Below are positions 1 through 11,766 of a DNA stretch of 64,000 bases, one piece after another. Numbering within the stretch: the first letter of the stretch is position 1; each line of letters opens with the position of its first letter. Made by a program: the position numbers and the translations under genes. Below the pieces are notes generated by a model. It saw nothing but the letters and a program-made list of their open reading frames with translations, was not told the origin of the DNA and made no database searches. The DNA lies in NCBI GenBank assembly GCA_037179385.1, contig CM074188.1, forward strand, positions 19,175,318-19,239,317, read 5' to 3'. This DNA comes from Holothuria scabra. Its lineage: Eukaryota; Echinodermata; Holothuroidea; Aspidochirotida; Holothuriidae.

Positions 1-480
1 CTGGCAATGACTATGAATCTTCATGTATTGGATGAGCTTAGCACCTGTAACCACGGATGTCAATATTTGTTTGAGAAAGGAGTAGTAGAATAAGTCCAGG
101 CAAGGAAGTTGATTGTTGCAAATATTAACTGACCAGCTTTCTTGATCATGGCATCACTCTTAGAATCAACTTTAAGAATGCTGCCAACCCAACATACACA
201 ACACAATATTTAAAAACACTTGTAATTAGAGAACAATAAAACATACAGATGGTATTGTTCACATGGAATGATCTCATTTTTCTAAGGCAATAAAGGCAGG
301 AGTTGAGCTTTGGGACATATGACTGGTATTTTCTGTCCATGAAAGAGTATCATTAAGCACAATGCCTAGATATTTGTATGTGGAGGGTTTATTTCTAATG
401 TATACATGCATGCAGGAGCACTGTGCAAAAATAAAATTTGGGGGAAAGGCAAAAACTTCAGTTTTAAACTGCTGTAACCA
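1..480 (-). pseudogene. LINE reverse-transcriptase relic (3' part of RT domain)
   Basis: Read on the minus strand, this stretch gives phrases typical of the end of a non-LTR retrotransposon reverse transcriptase: YKYLGIVLNDTLSW (about 390-340), then PKLNSCLYCLRKMRSFH and FYCSLITSVFKYC (about 310-210), then LVNICNNQLPCLDLFYYS near 120-70. The known family pattern is 'YLGI.LD..L.W ... L..LRK ... SL..S...Y'. The reading frame is broken by stops and shifts, so this is a dead fragment. It continues past the left edge. No endonuclease domain is visible. The exact LINE clade cannot be fixed from this fragment. Confidence 0.7.
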
Positions 481-2095
481 ACTTCAACCAAAATGTGGCT
501 TTATTTGAACTCAAGATAATGTCTTCCAATTCCTTGACAGGTGAAAGGTTCCCAACTGCTATTTCAGACAAAATTACATGGCGCCACTGACGAAGTTTGA
601 GGGAGAGGCCCCTAACCCACAATGGGCATTTCACCTAGATATAATCTACATGTACATAGAACATTTGTACCATAAAAGCTGATGATGACCATACCTGGGA
701 CTCATTTTACCTAAAAAAGTTTATCGGCAATGGATTAAAGATAAACACATCCTCAGTCTGAATATTCTACAGGGAAAGGCCAAGATTAATTAAAAAAGGT
801 TGTGATTAATCTTGGTGCCTTGCATACTTGCGTACATTCCATATTCTTTTGTTGTGCAGAGTATACGTTTCCTACTTTAATGGCAGTAGGATTTGTCCCA
901 GTCCCCAGGGCTATAGCTTTTGGCATTTTAATAATTGGGGTTTTTGTAATAGAAAACTTTAAAACTTTGGAGTTTTCAATGAGGGGAACTGGAAAACTTG
1001 AGATTGTTAAGATAATAGGTGTCTTTAAGAAGGAAAAATTAATATTAACACCTGTGGTCACTGTTTGCTGACATATTTAACAGATATCTATCTCATCAAA
1101 ATCCCCTAAAAAGGTCTGGAGAAAACAGGGGAAAATGGCCTCGGAAACCCCTCCCCTAGCACCTCTGCTGGTTTCCAAGTAGTTACCTGCTTTCCTTTTC
1201 CTTTTCAACTGTGACCATTTATGACAATTGTAAAGAAGGGTTAACATTGTTTCATTTCCTTCAGTTTATATGGTGTTCATGTTTAATACCAGTACAAAAT
1301 GAAAGTTTGACGGTTAACTGTCAGTAAAGGGTCAGTAAAGGTCAGTTAAGCCAGAGAAAATAAAAAGTATAAATCAGAGGGACAAAAGAAAAAAAAACAG
1401 AATGTGATGCTTTTAGTCATGAACTGCAATCTAGCAAAGTCACTGTAGTTTTGATGAATAATACCCCTATTACTAGTCCAAATTATTTGGGCCCAAGATG
1501 GTAAATCCTGTTTTGTGCACCCAACATCAACTTTGCAGTCAACTAAGCGTAGGCTATGCCTAGCAGCTTTTTATGAATAACATTTTGTATCCTCTTAGTT
1601 AACATACAACATAACAGGTTAAAGGACAAATGGGGCTGATAAATGTCCCATAAGATGTCCAGTAATCCAGTCCAAAACCCCTCAAAAAAAAAAAAGAAGC
1701 AACCCATCAACACCTTACAAGCCCAGAAAGATTAGATTCTACCATAGTATGCTTATCCTAAAGGGAAATAATGTGTTTAAAATGCTATAACAAAGAGTAC
1801 AAAGAAAATGGCTCACAGAACATTCAACCGCAATTCAGTCTTAATCATAAACCCCAGCAAAGGCTACATCTCTTCAAAATACTATGCAAGAAGAGCAATG
1901 TATGTTGCATCATAAATGTTGAAAATTTAGGTGAACAAATTATTCTTGAGCAACAAACAACTGGGAAACATTTCTTGAAAAGAAGGCTACCATACTGCCT
2001 TATTTTTGATAAGGCAATATTTGAATTTGTCAAAATATGTTAGTTTTAAAAGGATGAATTTTCTTGCAAAACAAAATCAATCTTTCCCTTTAAAG
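481..2095. other. No gene recognised
   Basis: AT-rich sequence with only short ORFs that have no recognisable motif. There is a poly-A tract near 1684-1695. The overlapping ORFs near 786-1071 on both strands are mirror-frame shadows with no family resemblance. Confidence 0.5.
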
Positions 2096-2700
2096 CTGTG
2101 CACTGACATAGAGTTAACAACCCACACAGGCAGGCTGTTCCACTCAATAAAACTCCTGTGAGAGAAACTGAACTTTCTAACGTCAAGTCTGTTAAAAGAT
2201 TTATCAAGTTTTTTAGTAATGGCCTCTAACTGGAGGATTATTTTGGACCTTTAACAAACTAAGTTGCAAGCTAACAAAGGATTCCCTTCAGAAAGAAATT
2301 TGTAAACCTGGACTCCATGGAGCATGTCTCTCCCAATCCTCCTCAGCTCCAAAGTGGTAAGCCCAAGCAGCTTAAACCTATGGGGAAAAGGTAAATTTCT
2401 AAAAACCTTAGGTATTAGATCAGTGGCTCTCCCCCAAACTTGCTTTAGGCCTAAAAGCAATTTGTCTTTTTCATAGAAGGCCTCCAGGCCTGTGCAGCAT
2501 AGTCGAGATAAGGTCTAACCAGCTGCTTATACAAATTTAGCACAATTTCTTTACTAAATCTCTTAAATTTCTTCCTGATCAACCCAAGCACCCATTTGCC
2601 CTTGCAGCAGTAGCTGAAAGGGCATCCTTATCCCTAACAGTTCTGCAGAGCTAAATATCACCAGCAAACTTACTTATACCATGGGTGGGTGGAATTTCTC
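2096..2700 (-). pseudogene. CR1/L2-like LINE reverse-transcriptase relic
   Basis: Minus-strand translation, in pieces, gives the usual C-terminal RT landmarks in order: RDKDALSATAA near 2640, NLYKQLVRPYLDYAAQAW near 2540-2490, then LIPKVFRNLPFPHRFKLLGL and LTTLELRRIGRDMLHGVQV (2420-2300), and finally a WNSLP-type tail (HRSFIEWNSLPVWVVN, near 2170-2110). The order matches a CR1-type RT thumb and tail. Frameshifts and stops separate the pieces, so it is inactive. It points the same way as the 1-480 relic but is a different region of the protein and need not be the same insertion. Confidence 0.75.
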
Positions 2701-2733
2701 TCATGCAACTTTAAAAATAAGAATAAGAATATA

Positions 2734-2966
2734 ATGGTTGGTTCAAAGTTCGAACAGGTTCTCAATTCGAACACATCATTAAAATCATTCATTTATCAGT
2801 CATGCATGACAGTATTTGCTTCAATTAATTACAATATAATTAAGAAATAATTGTGGCTCCATATGACATGGTAAAACTGACAATTATTCTGCATCAGTCA
2901 GTGAATAAATTTGCATTTAAATGAGGTATTTGAATTTAGAATCTGTTCGAACTTTGAACCAACCAT
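2734..2966. mobile_element. Small MITE with 24-bp perfect terminal inverted repeats
   Basis: The left end ATGGTTGGTTCAAAGTTCG (2734 on) is the exact reverse complement of the right end CGAACTTTGAACCAACCAT (to 2966); the inverted match is 24 bp long. The 233-bp interior is AT-rich and non-coding, and there is a second GTTCGAA-like motif just inside the left end. The target-site duplication is ambiguous (ATA or AT), so the superfamily is not assigned. Confidence 0.75.
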
Positions 2967-4679
2967 ACTACAACTGAAGATGAAATGTCCGTACGTGTAC
3001 ATGCGGAATCAATTAAGTTTACTTGAATCCGTTGAAATTTCAATCAGATAGGCCTAGTCTGTCTTCAAAATTTAGGCTAGCTTTAAATTAATGATAAGCC
3101 TAACATTAGCCTATATGTTGACTAGAACATGACAACAGTTGTTAGTTGTAAAACTGCCAAATATTTCACGCAAAATATGATGACTTCCTATAAAAAATTC
3201 CCATAATCGACCACTGAGTAAGCTGGCAAGCTCCCTCTCTGACAACAGCCAAGATAATTGGAGCAAAAAGTGTGATTTCCACTGACCTTAGGCTAATTCA
3301 AGAATCAACCATTGGCAGAGAGGATTAATTCCAACTAATTTGGTTAAAGATAAAAACCTATCAACCTGTTTTGGCTTCAGCCTGGACAAAACAATGCATT
3401 CGGTTTGGTAGATTGCTCCACCGCTTAGGCTGGTGCTTTGCTACAGTGAAAGGGAAGAATTTTCACAGGAGCACGTGGAATTTGATTACCACGTTTGGAT
3501 AACCTGCAATGCATATTCTTCAAACAACAACTAATTATTAACAAAACTAATTATTTGTCATCATTTTTTGATGTTTAAAGCAAAAATGTTAGTCATGGGC
3601 AGATTTTCAAGTTAAGGCAAAAGTATGAACCAGAAATTTGCAAAAATTACTAAAAATAATAATGAGAATGTCTTTTATGAAGTTCTGAAAAAGAACTCTG
3701 ACAGAAGAGAGATTACTCTGTATCATTAATAGAAAAAAATCGCCTTCAACGTGGTAATTAATGGGATTCTATTTGTTTGTTCTGTGAAGTGATTGACTCA
3801 AGATGGGGCTACTTCATATGTATTGCTACTTGTACTGCTGCCACCTACATTTCAAGATGCATTTTCTACAGAATACTCAGTCCAAACAACACCAAAACAT
3901 TGCACAAAAAGGAAGACATATTACAAAATATAACTGTCAAGTTTCATCGATTTTTGTAGATGTTTTCATATTTTCATAGTTATGAAGTTTGTTAAGTCAT
4001 CAACTCATTATTAGCCTGAGAGAGAGCTAATACAAGCTAATTGGCATCTAAGGCCGAAGACGGTTATCAACTAGGCCTAAGCTCAGCACGGTTTAATGAA
4101 TACAGGCTAGGGCAAGAATGCTAAATTGATAAAACAAAAGGCCTTTAATCCTAGGCCTAGTACTGAACTTGAATGGCCTAGGCTAGGCTAGCTAAACGTT
4201 AGGCCTAACGTTAGGCCTACCTGTAGGTCAAAACGTTAGCCAAACAAATCATGTGAAAACTTTATAATCGTAGGCTATTCTTTTCCATGGGTCCTAGGCT
4301 ACCTACCTTGCCAATATTTCATGCTGGATGCTTTCAGTCTGGGACTAAGCTATTCATGATACTCGCTGACCACAGGAAGTTGATCCGATCGTCTCTCTCC
4401 AAGTCGAAGAAAATCATTGATTGTATGCTAGCCTATTTGCTGTTTGTAGGCAATCGTCTGCTATTAAAGTCTAGATAATGACTGTAATTTTGTAAATAAT
4501 ATTACGCAATTGCTCATGTCCTGGCCAAGTACGCAGGAAGTTCGATTAGGCTACTTATTAAAAGCACATTGGTGCGAAAGGTACCAGGCTCGATATCACT
4601 CGAAATAACGATAAAATCGGTTAGGCCTAGCTCCTAATTCCTAGGCTAGCTGTACCTAGGCTATGCCATGGAAAACAAA
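2967..4679. other. Non-coding DNA with TAGGCCTA-rich segment
   Basis: No coding region recognised. From about 4010 to 4680 the palindromic word AGGCCT or TAGGCCTA and CCTAGG recur many times, including the near-tandem AACGTTAGGCCTAACGTTAGG at 4196-4216. This looks like lineage-specific word enrichment rather than a gene. Confidence 0.4.
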
Positions 4680-5060
4680 TTTCACAGGTCCGGTTCCGGT
4701 TGCGTCGCGCGTCATATCATGATCATAACATGGCATCTTGTATGTGTATACGGTACTGTACCTGTACATTGTTTACCATACTAATACGAATCAATCATAA
4801 CCACACGAGAAGTTAACCTTGCAGTGAAAGGTTTCGTAGTAGCCATGGCAACAGATCTTGGTACATCCGCCTTCTACTTATTTCGGTACTTTTCGCGGTC
4901 GTTGATTGGTTACTACTGCCGCGTTAAGTGACCGCAATAAAACTTTGAACCAATGACCAGCTGGCTGCTGGGAACTTGAAGATGGCCTTCCGTTACAACC
5001 GCATAAATGCTTCAGTGACAATTTGACGCCGATAGTGAAGATAAAACCAGGGAGCTGGGT
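4680..5060. promoter_or_regulatory. CpG-richer island with CCAAT boxes (possible promoter)
   Basis: This patch is clearly richer in CpG than its surroundings (GGTTGCGTCGCGCGTC near 4697, TTTCGCGGTCG near 4889, CTGCCGCG near 4916). It holds an inverted CCAAT box (GATTGG, 4905) and a direct one (AACCAATGACC, 4949). An ATGGCCTTCCG start context occurs at 4981 but its frame closes after about 14 codons. It could be a promoter or first exon of a neighbouring gene; no product can be named. Confidence 0.25.
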
Positions 5061-5281
5061 AGTTCCATAAATACGGAGGCCAGTTAAATATATGCTATTG
5101 AATCTTTTTGTTGATCTGTAGCTTGTTCATGCATACTCCATACAGTTAGTGCTAGGATAACTTGATGGTAACATGTACAAAAAAACGTGGTTAAGGCTGT
5201 TGAGAAATTTTCCTTTGGTTAGAAATTTATATCTTGATCAAAAATCACTTAATTGCTTACATATTTTAGGATAACAAGTGT

Positions 5282-5473
5282 CAGTGGCATAGCCAGGGTT
5301 TTGTTTTAAGGGGGGGGGGGGGCCGTAAGTGTCATGGAGGATTGGGACACTACATTAGGAAAAAGTCTAAGCAAAGAGGGGGAAAACCGCTGTTTCAGGT
5401 GTTTTTGCATCGCAAGGTTGGGTCGGGGGGGGGGGGTTCTAACCCCCCACACCACACCGTGGCTACGCCACTG
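5282..5473. mobile_element. hAT-like MITE, CAGTGGC ends, poly-G interior
   Basis: The element starts CAGTGGCATAGCCAGG and ends CCGTGGCTACGCCACTG, an imperfect inverted pair. The flanking octamers ACAAGTGT (5274-5281) and CCAAGTAT (5474-5481) agree at 6 of 8 positions, as expected for an aged 8-bp hAT target duplication. Twelve-G and ten-G runs sit inside each end. It is non-coding. The same end motif occurs at 6647. Confidence 0.65.
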
Positions 5474-6646
5474 CCAAGTATAACATAAACTACCATCCAT
5501 TGTTCATGATTCCATACAATCTGTTTCGCAAGCAGGTTGGGTTCCATTTTACTTTCACGTTCTGGGTATGACATTAAACTACATCCATGTAGGGTGAGGA
5601 TGTCGTGTGGCGAGTAGTTTGTCCACGTCTATCACCTATAACATGCACACAAAAGGCTAGTGCTGGTGGTTTGTCACAGCCACATAACCCAGCAAGTCCC
5701 TCCATGGTTGGCCTCCTGTGGGGAAGGGTAATTAAACATGAACTTGAACCATACTTGAAAATTACCTTTTTTTATCAAGTTGACTGACACTATATAACAC
5801 AATCGTGTTGGTGTGTAGTTAATCTTATCTAACTAACTAACTAACCGTCCATTTTACTTTTAAAAACGAGCAACTTGCTAATGCATAGATCTAATGCAGT
5901 GCCCAGGCTTGTGTGTTTTTTACTGTTGAGCATTTATATTTACAGGGATTTACAGTGTAATATTTGGTTTCTTACATTTTACACGTGAAATCCTACTTAT
6001 TTTAAGTGTCAAATCTCAACAATATTAAACTGTTAAGAAGGCAAACTGCACTTCATTTTAGAGGTACATCTAGCGCAGTACCCTCCATCAGTATATAATG
6101 AATCCCAAGCAACTTTTAAATTTGAATTTTGATGAAATTTTCACAAATGAATATCTCATTGAAAGTTTGGTTTCTCACAAAAGTGTTATACGGTGATTAT
6201 TTTTTGCTTGCTGAATAAAATTACTGACTACCTGACAACAACTGAACTAAAAGCTTCTGCAGTATATTAATTAGAAAAGGAAAATGTTCTGGAAAATTGT
6301 TTTGGTTTAAGTCTTTGTTACACGTGAAATGAACAAACCCCATTTAGCCATATTTTGTGTAAGTGTTTCGCTACTTGAATGGACAAAACGGAATTCTGAT
6401 ACAATTAAGACAGGAAGATCATGAATAACACATGTAGCCTAAGTCCTGTGTAAGGGGTGCTGAATTGGCCATTTCAAGAAGTGTATGTACAGGTTGTATA
6501 CCTTTTATGTGATGGAAATAAGTACACACGCAGAATGAGATGACTTTAAACTATGAACAATGTCGATATTTATTACTATGAAATTATTTCACGAGTAACA
6601 AAGGAACCAAATTTGGTTTCTCCGTAACAAATGAAATGACTGATTC
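5474..6646. other. No gene recognised
   Basis: AT-rich; only short, motif-free ORFs. Nothing else seen. Confidence 0.5.
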
Positions 6647-7556
6647 CAGTGGCGTAGCTGCAGGTGGGGGTAGGGAGTGATTTCCCCCCCCCCCCCCCCC
6701 CCCCCCATAGTGAAAAACGGAAATTTGCAGTATGAGACACAAATCGACTACAGTGCGGTTTTCCCAACTTTTCCTTCTAAAATTCCGAATTCTTTCAGAT
6801 AAAAGCTCCATGTCCGCGCTCCCCAAATTGTAATCTCTTAAAAAGAGTAAGTGCCCACTCATAAATTTGTCTGATAAACTTTTTCCAACCGCTACAGTGC
6901 CGTTTTCCTCAATTTTCCTCAATATGACCTTTTTTGAAGTATTTTTGTAAAAAAGGCAACAAAGTTTCGGATTTTACGAATGTCGCCGAGCATATAAATC
7001 CATATTTTTTAGATAGCATTATGTAACAACAACGATCTTCAGTGGCCATGCAATCTCAGAAATATGCTAATAGGAACCAAAGATTCTTCAATAATCCTAG
7101 AAATTTTCAAAATTTCTTACAGGGCACCCAGAATCTAAAATTTTCTGGAATTATAGCTTCATATTTACTATTTGTTTAGAGGGCAACAACAGTCGCCTGA
7201 AACTCATTCTGAGGCAACAGCTAAATCTCAAAATTTGCTGCTTATTTCTTTTCAAAGTATCTTCCATAATATTTCAGGACTTTATTATTGCATATTCAAG
7301 GTAATCCAAGCCGTTACTTCTAGTAAATTTCAGATTTGAGGAGAAGAAATATTGTCAAATGGCTCTGTAAGAGCCAATCGTGAAACAAAACATTCTACTA
7401 CACTACTTCAAGCAGAGGTGACTCCCTTGTTATTATTGCCCTTTAAAAGAACCCAAATTACGTCTTTATGTACAATAGTGTTTACACTTAACAAAAAATC
7501 GGAGTTGTACGCCTCCCCCACCCCATCCCCCGGAAAAAAGTCTAGCTACGCAACTG
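6647..7556. mobile_element. hAT-like non-autonomous element, CAGTGGCGTAGCT ends
   Basis: The left end CAGTGGCGTAGCT pairs with the right end AGCTACGCAACTG. The flanking octamers are ACTGATTC (6639-6646) and ACTAATTC (7557-7564), matching at 7 of 8 positions, which supports an 8-bp target duplication and fixes both ends. A ~27-base poly-C run lies near the left end (6680-6706) and a C-rich stretch near the right. No transposase is visible, so mobilisation would have needed enzyme from elsewhere. It shares its end motif with the 192-bp element at 5282 but is about five times longer. Confidence 0.75.
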
Positions 7557-7726
7557 ACTAATTCAGTTCTATTTGGGGTGTAATTGTAAGGCTAAGTTGA
7601 GGCCTGCACTATTTTTGCCAGATATAGGCCTAAGTGGTTAGACAAACATTTGATGGTATTATAACGGCTTAGTGTTGACCCAATTTGATAAAAAACACCC
7701 AACATGGCTGTCATACCACCAGGGGT

Positions 7727-8640
7727 GACGCCAGGGTTTGCTCGACAGGGGGGAGGGGGAGCAAGCTCCCAGACAGGAGGTCAGAATTTTAAAGCCCCGA
7801 CAAAGGCAATGACTTAATCTCGGTGGTAGGTGATTTCGCAGGATTTGAGTATATTCGTGTATAGCGCGCCGAAACTTTTGGCTTTATTTTTACCGAATAT
7901 TTAAAAAATCAGTCGTTTAGTTTGAAAAGAATTTTAAATATTTGAATTAAGTTTGGCTTTTTGTAAAGACCATTAGAACTGGGGGTGTTTATTGAAGGAT
8001 ATACCCTTCATATGAGCAAAACAGAAAAGTTATATGTGCTGCAACTGAAATTCGTTAGGGGTAAAGCATTCTATTGTTGGCCTACTACGTAGGCCTAATA
8101 CGGCTCTCAATAAAAAGCCAAAAATTTGTCCAAAAACTTGTTTCTTTTTTGAACAAAGATTTGAAAATCAAGAATTTATATTGGAGAAATTTTCGAATTT
8201 AATGGAAAAAAATTTTCTTTTTGTAACGTGATATTGAAAAAGTTGGGGTATTTATTGAGTGATCTGCGATTCAAGAGCATTTACTAGAATGTCGGGGTGA
8301 CTGACGGAATTTGACTTTTTTTTTTTTTTTTGTACGGAGTACCCATCGAAATTAGAAAATTGTCCGATAACCCTGTGCCATTTTTTAACAAATATTTGAA
8401 AACATGAGGTTTATATTGGAGAAAAAATTGTAATTTTATGACAGATTTGGGTTTTTTTTATTGAAGAATCTGACCTTCTTATGAGAAAAAATAACGTAGG
8501 TGGCCGGCGGCGATTTGTAGTTTGTTGGGGGAGGAAGGTGGTGATTATCATTACGCAGATGAAGAATTATAGTTTTTATATTGACATACGGGAGTGTTTC
8601 AGTTTGGGTTAAAGAGGACATTTTTGCCCGAAAAATGTAA
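7727..8640 (+). repeat. Copy 1 of a ~0.9-kb tandem duplication
   Basis: It begins with AGGGGTGACGCCAGGGTTTG plus a G-rich tract and 'GCAAGCTCCC.GACAGGAGG'. It carries repeated 'ATTGAAGAATCTGACCTTC'-type phrases and ends near ATGTAATCCTGCCCGGAAGA. The same landmarks recur in the same order in 8666-9545, so the two are diverged head-to-tail copies. Non-coding. Confidence 0.7.
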
Positions 8641-8665
8641 TCCTGCCCGGAAGACTATGTAACAG

Positions 8666-9545
8666 GGGTGGCGCCAGGATTTGCGCGACGGGGGGGGGGG
8701 GCAAGCTCCCCGACAGGAGGGCCAGCATTTGGAGTCCCCGAAAAAGGCGATGAGTTAGTCCCGGTGGGACTTGAGTTGGGAGAATTTGAGGCGCGCGGTT
8801 CGCGCAGAAATTTTTGGCTCTCTTTTTAACAACTATTTAAAAATCTGGAGTTTGTTCTGACGAAAATTTAATTTTTTTGAAGAAAATTTGGCTTTTGTAA
8901 GGACCATTAAAAAGTTGGGGTGTTTATTGAAGAATCTGTCCTTCATATGGGCAAAATCAAAAGCTTTATACAGGCGACAGCTGAAATTCTTTTGGGGTTT
9001 CTCATTTAACGCACTAGGACTAGGTACTAAGGCTTCCAGACGAAACTTGAAATTTGCCCGAAATATTTTTCCTTTTTTGAACGGAGATTTGTGAAAAAAG
9101 GGTAAGGCCACAATGAAAAATGTGGGCTTTTTATTCAGTGATATGCCTGTCAAGAGAAAAATTGTCGGAGCGATTAACAGAGTTGGCTTTGGTTTTTTTA
9201 TTGGACGGAGTAACCATCGAAAATGGAAAAATTTGCCATTTTTAACAAATATTTGAGAATCTCAGTCTTTTATCGGTGAAACTGTAATTTGACGGATTTT
9301 GGCGTTTTATGGAAGAATCTAACCTTCTTATGAGAAAAATCAAGTAGGGGGTGATTTGAAGTTTTGTTGGGGTTTCTGAATATCACCATGCCCTCGGAAT
9401 TTTCCTCGCGGAAAAAGTTTGGCTTCCCATACATATGTCAAGCTTTATGTTTTTATATATTGACATAGGCGTGCGGGAGTGTTTCATTTTAGTAGGGGGC
9501 AGAATTGTCTATTTTGTCTGAATAGTGTAATCCTGTCCGAAAGAC
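8666..9545 (+). repeat. Copy 2 of a ~0.9-kb tandem duplication
   Basis: Starts CAGGGGTGGCGCCAGGATTT with an 11-G run, then GCAAGCTCCCCGACAGGAGG, and ends TAATCCTGTCCGAAAGACTG. Each landmark matches copy 1 with scattered substitutions and small indels. The overlapping short ORFs on both strands (8833-9153) are by-products. The start motif resembles transposon termini, so the unit may be an element end duplicated in place. Confidence 0.7.
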
Positions 9546-9654
9546 TGAATAAAAGCGCACAGAAATTTTTGAAAAATTGAGAACCCCCAGACATGGCATT
9601 TCCCAGGCCCGTAACCAGAAACAAAGCAGTCGTTATTTTCAGCATTCTTTCGCA

Positions 9655-10415
9655 ATAAAATTTTCACTTCATAATATTGCCCCAAACGAAGAATAATATG
9701 GAAGCATACATTGTTCTGTTAAGTAATATGTTCGACCAAAACTATCAAAGCGGAGCGCCACCATAAGCTGGCGCGGAGCTTAGAGACAATTTTTTTAAAA
9801 ATCGAACCCCTCAGACAGCCGGAAATGCCATTTCCCAGACATGAAACTAGAAATGAAGCAGTCGCTATTTATGCAAGTTTCACTTCAATAGAAAAAACTA
9901 CTTGCTATGTGATAAAACAATTACCAGATAAAAGGTAAAGCTACAATTAGATGAAATGGTCTTGTCTTTTTCGGGGAAAACTGTGCAACCCACTTAAAAA
10001 CATACCAATGTTTTTAACCTGTTTACTCCATTGAGACTTCTCGTTGTATTCAATTGCGAGGTTCACTACATGGACGAAATTTTCTATGTGACTATCCGAA
10101 CTCCCGTAAATAAATGATTTTAATTCCAACGTCTTTGGAAATATGTCACGTTACGACAAGGTGGCTGCAACTGAAATTTCAGTCAGACTTACCTGGAAAC
10201 ATTCTCCCACTTCTGTTTATCATTATGTGAACTGCAAACGCCCTGGCCGATTTTCATTACCGTTACTCGAATTCGGCTGTCGGGTAGGACAGATGGCAAC
10301 CGATTGGACACTGCATGCACCTAAACAACCTCTCGTTCGTTTTGTAAGGAAAACTTGTACAGCAAAATCAAGAAAATGGTTCGGGCTTACATCTTTTATC
10401 GTGTGCCCATAGATG
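9655..10415 (+). repeat. Long direct repeat, copy A
   Basis: Shares an ordered run of landmarks with 12440-13050: ATATTGCCCCAAAC, TGTTCTGTTAAGT, GTTCGACCAA, 'AACCCCTCAGACAG', TTTTCGGGGAAA, GAAATTTTCTATGTGACT and the CATTCTCxCACT..GTTTATCATTATGTG block. The tail (CATCTTTTATCGTG..ATAGATGAAG, near 10390) recurs near 13893. The ORF at 10143-10412 lies inside it and shows no known domain. Confidence 0.65.
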
Positions 10416-10651
10416 AAGGCTCCCCAAAGAAATTGGATCTTCTCAACGACAGGGGAAGGGCAGCCTTCCTCGACTGGGGCATGGCCCCTGGTCCCCCGCT
10501 GGTTTCACCCTTGTTTACGTCTGCATGTGGAACTTCCAGCTCCCTGGCCTGCAACACAAGTCTTGGTTATGGGATTGAAGAGGGGAAAAGATACATGGAA
10601 TGAGGGATAGCAGCATTAGGACGAAGTGATTAAAATCGATTCCGATATGTA

Positions 10652-10892
10652 TTAAAAAATAGCGTCATACAAATCATCATACAAATCAGCTTTATAGTTA
10701 TACACAATCTCGTGGCCAGCCGTAAAAGCTTTCTCAAACTGGAAAACAGTCGCAACTGAAACTATACTTTCAGGAAGGCTATTTAAAACGTCAACAATTC
10801 TACAAGCAAAACTAAATTTTCTAATGTTCGGTCTACAAAACTCTTTAATAAGCTTCTGACTATGACCACGGGTATGGGTAATTGCACTAAAC
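10652..10892 (-). pseudogene. CR1-like LINE RT tail (left of a nested insertion)
   Basis: The minus strand reads FSAITHTRGHSQKLIKEFC, then PNIRKFSFACRIVDVLNSLP and ESIVSVATVFQFEKAF. This is the standard C-terminal signature of CR1-like reverse transcriptases ('TRGHS.KL ... R...FS.R..D.WN.LP..VV.A.....F'). The open frame runs about 80 residues. The upstream half of the same RT lies on the far side of the foldback element (11767 on). Removing that element with one TTAA restores the phrase GFLKFSAITHTRG. Confidence 0.8.
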
Positions 10893-11766
10893 TTAAAAGA
10901 ATAGTACAAAGCCAAGTTTATTTTCGATATGTTAAAGAGGAATATATTCTAAGCATTCTGGTAAAACTTTTATTCATTTCTCAGGTTCGGTTCTCAAGAT
11001 CATGAGCGTCTGCAGGCATGGTCAAGGGGGGGGGGGGCACTTGCCCCAACCCCCCTTGAAAATCAAAAATCAAAAATTTGAAAAAACGTATAAAAATAAA
11101 GAAAAAAACCTAACAAACTGTGTTTTCCCTGTTTATATGTGGTAAATTGGCTTTAGAAATGGCATTTCCAGCAATCTGGGAGGCATTTCGGGTCGAAATT
11201 TTCTTGCGCTTCGCGCAAACTCATGGTGGCGCGGAGCTTTTGCCCACCCCTACAAATTTTTGCCCCCCCCCCCTGAATTTTTTCTGCGGACGCCCATGCT
11301 CAAGATATTAGCCTTTAAATGTGACAAATTTCTACATAAAATGAACTTGGAGCAAGCAGACGAGATGTCATGGCTTCACATTGTTGGCCAATGTTTTGTA
11401 TTTATCTATAATTTACCACCAAATTTATGCGACAAAACTTTTACATATAAATACCATTGGTGCATCCCAAGCAATGGGATTTTAAGAACTTCATGTGCCT
11501 TAGGGGCAAGGTAACATCCCTAATCAATTCAAGGTCAAATTAACAGGAAGAAAAGTAAAAGAAAAACAAAACATTGCCCAACAATGTGAATCCATGACAT
11601 CACACCTGCTTGCTTCAAGTTCACTTGCATACAAAATGTGGCAACTTCAATTGCTAATACCTTGAGAACCGAACATGGGAAATGAATGAAACTTTTACCA
11701 AAATGCTAAGAATATGTTCCTCTTTAACATATCAAACATAAATTTGGTTCTGGACTATTCTTTTAA
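10893..11766. mobile_element. TTAA-flanked foldback element inside the LINE
   Basis: TTAA at 10893-10896 and at 11763-11766 bracket AAGAATAG...CTATTCTT. The arms are long inverted repeats: outer left 10897-11000, continued at 11307-11403, against 11566-11762 on the right. Example pairs are GATATGTTAAAGAGGAA with TTCCTCTTTAACATATC, and GAGATGTCATGG with CCATGACATCAC. The left arm is split by the MITE at 11001-11298. A TTAA duplication fits piggyBac- or Kolobok-type target choice (established for those groups); no transposase is present. Confidence 0.8.
11001..11298. mobile_element. MITE nested in the foldback arm, exact 8-bp target duplication
   Basis: The ends CATGAGCGTCTGCAG and CTGCGGACGCCCATG are inverted partners (13 of 15 bases). 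CTCAAGAT occurs immediately before (10993-11000) and after (11299-11306), an exact 8-bp duplication. Removing the element restores a foldback arm that matches the opposite arm (GTTCGGTTCTCAAG.TATTAG). A 12-G run and a 12-C run lie just inside the ends. It is non-coding, and 8-bp duplications fit the hAT superfamily. Confidence 0.85.

Noticed and set aside
10143..10603. Overlapping plus-strand ORFs of 65-89 codons
   Set aside because: They lie in a duplicated repeat whose other copy (12840-13050) has lost the frame, so coding constraint is unlikely.
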